From Consotaella aegiceratis (lineage in GTDB: Bacteria > Pseudomonadota > Alphaproteobacteria > Rhizobiales > Rhizobiaceae), in assembly GCF_036541425.1 (NCBI RefSeq), contig NZ_JAZHFT010000004.1, forward strand, positions 62,001 to 126,000: a DNA stretch of 64,000 nucleotides, written 5' to 3'. Numbering within the stretch: the stretch's first letter is position 1; every line of letters begins with the position of its first letter. Positions 56,096 through 62,080 of the stretch are shown one piece after another. The notes below the pieces were generated by a model. It worked only from the letters and a program-made list of their open reading frames with translations. It had not been told where the DNA came from and did no database searches. Position numbers and translations under genes: made by a program.

Positions 56096-56243
56096 GAATA
56101 AACGATTTTTTTCCTTGTCGTAGTTCTGGCTGCAATGGCATACTGGGGTCGGTTTTTAGGGGGATTGACGCCCCTTTTGATCCCAGTCGCCGGCCCCACG
56201 AGAGCGTCTGGCGACCCCACTCGAAACCCGATGGGAGAGCCCA

Positions 56244-57485
56244 GTGCCAAGCCTTACCGATGGAGAAATCCGCCGCGCCTTGAAAACGGTCGAGCAGACC
56301 GGAAAGCAACTTAGTCTTGTAGACGGCGAAGGTCACGGGACGGGCCGCCTCGTCCTCATCATCAAGCCCATGCCCACGCGCGTCACTGCCGATTGGATGG
56401 CGCAACAATGGCGCGACAAGAAACGCTTGAAGAAGAAGCTTGGATCGTATCCGTCCATGACCCTTGCCCAGGCGCGGGAAGTGTTCAATCGAGATTTCGC
56501 CGGCATGATCCAGAAGGGTCGCAGCATCAAGATCGCAGGCGATACGCGCCCTGGAACAGTTGCAGACCTTTTCGAGGCTTATGTCTCTGCGCTCAAGGAT
56601 GCCGGCAAGCCATCCTGGAAGGAGGCTGAAAAAGGTTTGAACAAGATGGCCGACACTCTTGGACGGAACCGGCCTGCCCGTGACATTGAGCCTGAGGAGA
56701 TCACGGCGCTAATCCGCCCGATCTACGAGCGCGGCAAGCGATCAATGGCTGACCACGTACGCTCCTACATCCGTTCAGCCTACAGCTGGGGCCTGAAATC
56801 CGAGCACGACTATCGCAACAACTCCGAACGGCGCTTCCGCCTCTTCTACAATCCGGCGGCGGGCATCCCGACCGAGCCCAAGACCGTCGGCACGCGCTGG
56901 CTCGACGAGGAGGAATTTGTCCGGCTCTATCGCTGGCTAGAATGCCCTGATACGCCCGTTCATCCGCCGTATACCCGCGCCGTTCGGGTTCTCATGCTGA
57001 CCGGCCAGCGTGTCGAGGAGATCGCTCGCCTGCACATCGACCAATGGGATGGCAAGGAACGGATCATTGACTGGTCGAAGACCAAGAACGGTAAGCCGCA
57101 CGCAATTCCGGTACCGAAGATTGCTGCCGAAATCATCGAGTCGATCAATGTCAACGAGCATGGCTGGTTCTTCCCTTCGGCCATGGATCCGAGAAAGCCG
57201 GTTAGCGCGGGCACGCTATACTCGTTCATGTGGCGCCAACGAGATCGCGAAGTGATCCCGTATGTCACCAACCGGGATTTGCGGCGGACCTGGAAGACCC
57301 TTGCTGGCAAGGCAGGACTGTCGAAGGAAATCCGCGACCGAATTCAGAACCACACGCTACAGGATGTCAGTTCGAAGCACTACGATCGATGGAACTACAT
57401 GGCCGAGAAGCGGGCTGCGATGGCCAAGTGGGAGAAGTTCGCCCGGTTCATGCTGGCCAAAAAGCGCCTCAAGCCGGTCGCCTAA
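56244..57485 (+). CDS. P4-type tyrosine integrase
   Basis: A 413-residue integrase: N-terminal arm-binding domain (about 1-95, GSYPSMTLAQAREVFNRD), SAM-like core-binding domain (about 103-185) and catalytic domain. Catalytic candidates: R256 (LTGQRVEEIARL), K281 (SKTKNGK), the box II stretch NRDLRRTWKTLAG (R344, R347), H370 and Y380 or Y385. Box II has Arg where the usual HxLR has His. GTG start at 56244 with GGGAGAG upstream. It lies about 190 bp inside the radC junction, the normal distance of such integrases from their attachment site, so it is the likely agent of insertion. Confidence 0.93.
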   Translation: MPSLTDGEIRRALKTVEQTGKQLSLVDGEGHGTGRLVLIIKPMPTRVTADWMAQQWRDKKRLKKKLGSYPSMTLAQAREVFNRDFAGMIQKGRSIKIAGDTRPGTVADLFEAYVSALKDAGKPSWKEAEKGLNKMADTLGRNRPARDIEPEEITALIRPIYERGKRSMADHVRSYIRSAYSWGLKSEHDYRNNSERRFRLFYNPAAGIPTEPKTVGTRWLDEEEFVRLYRWLECPDTPVHPPYTRAVRVLMLTGQRVEEIARLHIDQWDGKERIIDWSKTKNGKPHAIPVPKIAAEIIESINVNEHGWFFPSAMDPRKPVSAGTLYSFMWRQRDREVIPYVTNRDLRRTWKTLAGKAGLSKEIRDRIQNHTLQDVSSKHYDRWNYMAEKRAAMAKWEKFARFMLAKKRLKPVA

Positions 57486-57497
57486 TGTACGCATCCT

Positions 57498-57513
57498 GTT
57501 GGGTCAACCCAAC
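57498..57513. terminator. Hairpin after the integrase gene
   Basis: GTTGGGT and ACCCAAC form a perfect inverted repeat (7-bp arms, 2-nt centre) 12 bp after the integrase stop. It may end the integrase transcript, or it may be a protein-binding site; there is no T run. Confidence 0.35.
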
Positions 57514-57572
57514 TCTGCCATATGGACCAATACGACAATTAAAGGAAACTAAGTAACATATTGATATTCCAC

Positions 57573-57842
57573 ATGATCGACCGCTGGATTGAAGGCCGCA
57601 GACAGGTGCGCATTCGGTGGCAACGCGATGCGCGCATCCTGCTCGAACGCTACGGCAACAATGCCTATTACGAAGCGCAACGCCGCGCGGCGGGAGCCCG
57701 AATCCACAATCATCGAGACTTCTGGCACTGGGCCAAGGTTGCTGCGGAGGTTGCCCGCCTCTCTCCCGATGTCGGAATGGACGTGGAAACTGTCCAGGCA
57801 ATTGTCGACGATGAACTAAATTGCCGGCGGAGGAACAAATAG
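57573..57842 (+). CDS. Small hypothetical island protein
   Basis: An 89-residue protein starting MIDRWIEGRRQVRIRWQRDARILLERYGNNAYYEAQRRA. It is basic, predicted alpha-helical, and has no motif I can name. It lies 87 bp after the integrase, with a GGAAA stretch upstream of a possible TTG start at 57561. Small helical proteins of this type often follow integrases in Rhizobiales islands; a role as an excisionase or accessory factor is a guess. Confidence 0.5.
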   Translation: MIDRWIEGRRQVRIRWQRDARILLERYGNNAYYEAQRRAAGARIHNHRDFWHWAKVAAEVARLSPDVGMDVETVQAIVDDELNCRRRNK

Positions 57843-57882
57843 CGTCGGCGACTACACTCGCTCCCAACGAATTCGGCTAATC

Positions 57883-58216
57883 CCTTCTATCCGCGAATGA
57901 TCCAGCAAAGCCGGTCAGCCAGGGCACGCTCTATTCGTTCATGTGGCGCCAATGCGACCGAGAGGTCCTCCTGTCGTGACCAGTCGCGATCTTCGCCTCT
58001 TCGCCGAACATGGAAGACGCTTGCGGGCAAGGCCGGCCTGTCGAAGGAGATCCGGAATCGGTTGTAAATCACGCGCTTTAGGACGTCAGCTCCAAGGCCT
58101 ATGACCGCTGGAACTATATGCCCGCAAAGCGAACAGTTTTGGCTGGATGGGAAAAGTTCGTACGCCGACTATTGTCAAGGAAGAGGCACAAACCCGAGCT
58201 GAAGGAAGTTGCGTGA
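57883..58216 (+). pseudogene. Decayed C-terminal fragment of a second P4-type integrase
   Basis: Read in shifting frames this segment matches residues about 308-413 of the intact integrase at 56244-57485: KPVSQGTLYSFMWRQCDREV, then TSRDLR, RRTWKTLAGKAGLSKEIRNRL and DVSSKAYDRWNYMPAKR. At least two frame changes and in-frame stops break it. Differences are scattered across the alignment, so it is an older paralogue, not a recent duplicate. It indicates that an earlier related island used this same place. Confidence 0.88.
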
Positions 58217-58291
58217 CAACGTCGATCACATCCGCGGTGCCCGCCGAACGGCCTACGGAAAAGTTTCCCTCACCTGCGAAGCTTTATCGGT

Positions 58292-58906
58292 TTATTGCGC
58301 AGCGATGCGGAGCGAATCGAGAACCTCCGGCGTGATCGTGCCGGTTACTCTTAAGTTCCAATCGGACTGCATCTTCTCCAAGGCCTTTCGCGTTTCGGGC
58401 CCGACTATGCCATCGATGGCGCCGCTGTAGTAGCCATAGGCGTAAAGGCCGAGTTGTACACTCTTGACGATCTCCGTGAACTTTCCTGAATTGCCCGGCA
58501 GGATCTTAAGCGGTGCCTGTCGGATTTCCGCTGGGGCCGTCCGAGTGGTGCTTGGAGCCGGAATGTTGATAATACTCGGGCTTGGCGGCGAAGGATTCGC
58601 TGGTGCTGAGGGCATCGAATTGCTGGTAGGCGGAGGCGTGTAGGCTGGAGCCGGCGGGATGTAGGGCCGTGTCGAATAGCCACCGCCGGCGGAGGAGCGG
58701 TGGCTCGAATGCGAAGCATGACTGGAATGGCTTGAATGCGACCGGTGCGCCGCCAGTGTATAGATGTGGTTGAGCCGGAACCGCTCGAACAGCCTGGGCG
58801 TCGGATCCGGCTTCGGTATACTTACTCCCGGCGCCAGGGCAGCCGCCTTTTGCGGCAGCAAGCCTGCGGCCAGCAACGAGGGGATCAGGAAAACCCGCTT
58901 CTTCAT
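58292..58906 (-). CDS. hxsA: His-Xaa-Ser repeat protein HxsA
   Basis: A 204-residue exported protein. Signal peptide MKKRVFLIPSLLAAGLLPQKAAALA, then the defining repeat with His at positions 54, 57, 60, 63, 66 and 69 in a strict three-residue period (units HRS, HSS, HSS, HAS, HSS, HRS). A Pro/Ser-rich linker (about 80-135) and a C-terminal peptidoglycan-binding-like domain (about 145-200, LGLYAYGYYSGAIDGIVGPETRKALEKMQ) follow. The repeat is the presumed target of two radical SAM enzymes encoded upstream, and ATGA overlap couples it to hxsC. It is the last gene of hxsDBCA. The modification is unknown to me. Confidence 0.92.
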   Translation of the reverse strand: MKKRVFLIPSLLAAGLLPQKAAALAPGVSIPKPDPTPRLFERFRLNHIYTLAAHRSHSSHSSHASHSSHRSSAGGGYSTRPYIPPAPAYTPPPTSNSMPSAPANPSPPSPSIINIPAPSTTRTAPAEIRQAPLKILPGNSGKFTEIVKSVQLGLYAYGYYSGAIDGIVGPETRKALEKMQSDWNLRVTGTITPEVLDSLRIAAQ

Positions 58907-59985
58907 GGCGCCCCCACCTGCGCAAATCCCTTGTTTTCAGCGTACCATTCGAAAAAGCCGCCGCACTGCGGCTTCATCTCGCAGCCGTCGCAACACCCCA
59001 GATATTTCCTCTTCCAATCCGAAATCGTTGACAGCGCGAGCGCCCGGTAGGCTTCGGGAACTGTGCAGCGAGGGAAATTGAACAGGCCGACATCAATCCC
59101 GTGCGCCCGTGCGATGTCGATCGCCGCCGCAACCGGCGCAAAATCGATTGAGTTGTCATAGAAAAGCGCATCCCAGTTTTTGCGCCCGTAGCCAATACTC
59201 TCGAGCTGCATGATCGCCCACGAGGCAATGAACGGCAGATGGCGGCTGACATGGCGAGCCAGGGCGGGAAGCCCAGCGGCGTTGGGCTGCATGACCACCG
59301 TCCGCAGCTCGATCGCGGCGCCGGCATGCGCCAGGACCGCAAAGGAGGTCGTCAAGCGATCAAACGCGCCTTCCTTGGCGACGATCTCGTCATGACGTGT
59401 AGGCTCGTCCGCATACAGCGGAATCCCCCACAGCACCCGGTCAGCCGGCATGGCGCGCAGGCTCACCAGATCGCCCCAGCCGAAATGCTGCCCGTTGGTC
59501 AGAACGTGAAAGCGTAGATCGGGCCGCGCCTCAAGCACCGATCCCAGGAAGCCGAACAACTCTTCTTTGAACAGCGTCGGCTCGCCGCCCGAAACGCCGA
59601 GATAGACGTCGCGAGGCGCAAGAAGCGCTGCCTGCGCAAAAAGCGGGAAAAGATCGGCATGATGTTTCTTGGGCGGCTGTGAGCACATCACGCAGAGCTG
59701 GTCGCAGAGCTCGGTCACTAGGAAGGTGTTGTGGGTAGATTTCGCTCGGATCAGTCGGTGCGCCGACTTTTGGCCAGGCAGAAGCAGCAGGACATCATCG
59801 CGGATGTCTTCACGGCGCGCCCGGAGCCGCAGGGAAAAGCCTGACAGATCGTATTCCGCCACCGGCCCGTCCTGGCCGAGGAAAACGGCGTCGAAGGGAC
59901 CGACATTATCTTCGGACGCGCGCAGCCGGACGATGGTCGGTTCGCATAGCGGCAGGGGATCGAGCGGGAGGCGTAGCGGGATCAT
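58903..59985 (-). CDS. hxsC: Radical SAM protein HxsC
   Basis: A 360-residue radical SAM enzyme: [4Fe-4S]-SAM cluster motif C94-x3-C98-x2-C101 (TELCDQLCVMC), then GVSGGEPTLF (GGE motif) at about 129-138, and a C-terminal Cys cluster C331, C332, C335, C341 (GCCDGCEMKPQCGGFF), SPASM-like, that probably binds one or more auxiliary clusters. It belongs to the Hxs system of predicted post-translational modification. Start ATG 59985 overlaps the hxsB stop (ATGA) and gives the family N-terminus; the upstream extension is unsupported. It overlaps hxsA downstream. Confidence 0.93.
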   Translation of the reverse strand: MIPLRLPLDPLPLCEPTIVRLRASEDNVGPFDAVFLGQDGPVAEYDLSGFSLRLRARREDIRDDVLLLLPGQKSAHRLIRAKSTHNTFLVTELCDQLCVMCSQPPKKHHADLFPLFAQAALLAPRDVYLGVSGGEPTLFKEELFGFLGSVLEARPDLRFHVLTNGQHFGWGDLVSLRAMPADRVLWGIPLYADEPTRHDEIVAKEGAFDRLTTSFAVLAHAGAAIELRTVVMQPNAAGLPALARHVSRHLPFIASWAIMQLESIGYGRKNWDALFYDNSIDFAPVAAAIDIARAHGIDVGLFNFPRCTVPEAYRALALSTISDWKRKYLGCCDGCEMKPQCGGFFEWYAENKGFAQVGAP

Positions 59986-61391
59986 GCGTGCACCGGCGCC
60001 AGCAGATCGGGGAAGTCCGGGATGCCCAGCCAAAGTGCCAGTGATCGGCGGACTTTCGGATCACGGCTGTAGATCAGCGCGAATATCTTGTCGAAGATGA
60101 AGGTGTGGCGCCGGCAGAAATCCGTCAGCGGCTTGGGTAGATCGATCCGACCCTCGCGTGATATCTCGTCGATTAGGTCGACCCCGCAATAGGCCTGATA
60201 GGGGCAATGAATGCAGTCGGGATCGAAGCTGTTGGTCGCGTTCTCGTTGAGCGCAGAGATTTTTTCCCGATCCAGCCCTGAGAACACCGAGCCGATCGAA
60301 AGATCTATCTGGCCCACGCGGGTCATCATCCGCGCCTCGTCGGTAGGATAGAAACGACCGTCGAAGTCGATCAGCAGATAGTCGCGGGCAAGGAAATCGG
60401 GATTGCGGATATTGACGTGGCCATCCAGCCCGCCCTTAAAAATCCGACGCAGGCAGTGAACAAAATAAAACTCCTCCAGCGGCTCGTCTTCTTCCGCGTT
60501 CCTATCGATCAGCAGATCGATGAAGGCGCCGTAATAGTCGTTCCACTTTTCGGCGATGTGGCGGGCGGCATGCCGTGAGCGCGCAAATCCCTGATAGTTG
60601 ATCGGGCGCAGGTAGATCGAGCGGATGCCATAGGCCGTGAACGCCTCAATCACTGCTTCCATTGTGGGCGGGTTTTGCACATCGATGGTTGGTAGTGCGG
60701 AAACCCGACCCGATCCCAGACGGCCAACCGCTTCGCGCAGATTGGCGAAGAACGTCTCTGTGATGCCGGCCGTTTCCGTGCGCTGCCGCCGGTGCGTGGC
60801 CGGATCGCCATCGAGCGAGGTGCTCACAAAGGTATCGGCAGCGTCCAGAAAGGTCCATTCCGCCGGGCCTAACCGTTGCAGGTTGGTGCAGACGACAAAT
60901 TCAGCATGAGCAAAGCGCTCCCGGCAAAAACGCCGAACTTCTTCCAGAAGATCGACGCGCAACAGCGGCTCGCCGCCCTGGAATTCAATCTTGATCCGGT
61001 CGCTCGTCAGACCGCTCAGATAGGTCAAAACCGCATCGAGCGTTTCCGGGGTCCAGTCATAGCCGACCGCCCGTTCGTCGGCGCGCGACACCTGGCAATA
61101 GGAGCAGGCCAGATTGCAACGCAGCGTCGGCACCAGCATCAGATAGTTGATGTCTGCCGCCTTGCTCTGCCGCGCCGACCAGCGATAAGCGAAAGCCGTA
61201 TAGTCGAGGTCCCCGACTTGCTGAAAAGAGTGGCCGCCCGAGCCCAGAAAGCGGCAATCGGCTTGCGACAGCGTCCCTTTCGCGTACCGATCTAGAAAGT
61301 CCTCGCTGGCACGGAAGAAGCCGCCCGCGTCATCTGCGAACAACAGGCTGCCATCCGCTAACGATCGGAATTTCAGTGGCCAGACAGTCAT
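59982..61391 (-). CDS. hxsB: Radical SAM protein HxsB
   Basis: A 469-residue radical SAM enzyme of the SPASM type: C92-x3-C96-x2-C99 (RCNLACSYC), GGEPLL at about 139-144, and a C-terminal C393-x2-C396-x5-C402 (DCIHCPYQAYCGVD) plus C426, which fits the SPASM/anaerobic maturase signature. It acts with HxsC on the HxsA repeat. The N-terminal ~80 residues could bind the substrate, but no known domain is obvious. Overlaps hxsD and hxsC by 4 nt on either side. Confidence 0.94.
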   Translation of the reverse strand: MTVWPLKFRSLADGSLLFADDAGGFFRASEDFLDRYAKGTLSQADCRFLGSGGHSFQQVGDLDYTAFAYRWSARQSKAADINYLMLVPTLRCNLACSYCQVSRADERAVGYDWTPETLDAVLTYLSGLTSDRIKIEFQGGEPLLRVDLLEEVRRFCRERFAHAEFVVCTNLQRLGPAEWTFLDAADTFVSTSLDGDPATHRRQRTETAGITETFFANLREAVGRLGSGRVSALPTIDVQNPPTMEAVIEAFTAYGIRSIYLRPINYQGFARSRHAARHIAEKWNDYYGAFIDLLIDRNAEEDEPLEEFYFVHCLRRIFKGGLDGHVNIRNPDFLARDYLLIDFDGRFYPTDEARMMTRVGQIDLSIGSVFSGLDREKISALNENATNSFDPDCIHCPYQAYCGVDLIDEISREGRIDLPKPLTDFCRRHTFIFDKIFALIYSRDPKVRRSLALWLGIPDFPDLLAPVHA

Positions 61392-61648
61392 TTCCCAAGC
61401 AGCCCGTCAATCAGGGTGCGTCGTAATGGCAGGGTTTCTGCATAAATCCGTTCCCTATAGACGATGTGCAGGACGTCCCGTCTTAAGGTGGGGCTATCCG
61501 AAGACGTCGCTCCGGAGACCTGGAGCCCTTTGGAAGTGATTGAAAATTCGAGGTGTGGGTAGAGGTAGCCCAGTCGTATCGCCGCGGCTGGCAAATAAGC
61601 GTCGAACGACGAGTCGATCAGGATCGGTACAGGATCCGCTGTGGACAT
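61388..61648 (-). CDS. hxsD: Small Hxs system protein HxsD
   Basis: An 86-residue protein that starts MSTADPVPILIDSSFDAYLPAAAIRLGYLYPHLEFSITSKG. It is the small member of the four-gene Hxs set and has no catalytic motif visible. Family position suggests a substrate-recognition or scaffold role for the two radical SAM enzymes, but this is inference. It is the first gene of the operon, with the stop overlapping the hxsB ATG (ATGA at 61391-61388). Confidence 0.9.
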   Translation of the reverse strand: MSTADPVPILIDSSFDAYLPAAAIRLGYLYPHLEFSITSKGLQVSGATSSDSPTLRRDVLHIVYRERIYAETLPLRRTLIDGLLGK

Positions 61649-62080
61649 TTATTCGCTCACACAATCACGCGCAGGTTGCACAACAAAATTGACCCAATTG
61701 TCAGTGAATGCAAGCAACATGTCAGCGGACGCGTGCGCTACCCAAGCCCGACCGATGATCCTCACGGCATCCTGCCAAAGCGCGACACGCACGGATAAGA
61801 TGATGCACTTGGCAAGTTGCTTTGCCCCACCGCCAACGCCACGTTGAACCTTGCGAAGCGATCCTCCTGGTTTGCAAGTGCTGCGTCAGCCTCCCCGACA
61901 CCCCGTTCGGTTCACCGGCTGACGGAAAGCTCTCCAGACACGACGAGATAGCAAACGGTGTGTCGCGTCAATTTTGGGCTGCCATCCACAGAATCCGGCC
62001 AGAACCGCCCTCCCCGCGATCAAAAGCAGCATTCGAATCCGGCATCAGCGCCCCGTTCCAACATTACGAACGAGAGACGC
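61649..62080. other. Divergent region between hxsD and the large recombinase
   Basis: A 432-bp gene-free stretch. It must carry the hxs operon promoter (minus) and that of the recombinase gene (plus). A near-palindrome TGACAATTGGGTCA (minus strand, near 61685-61705) lies 40-60 bp upstream of hxsD and could be a regulator site; arms are only 4 bp. Confidence 0.5.

Noticed and set aside
61685..61705. FNR-like site (TTGACCCAATTGTCAG) before hxsD
   Set aside because: It differs from TTGAT-N4-ATCAA at key positions and the symmetric arms are only 4 bp; noted in the region entry but not called as an operator.
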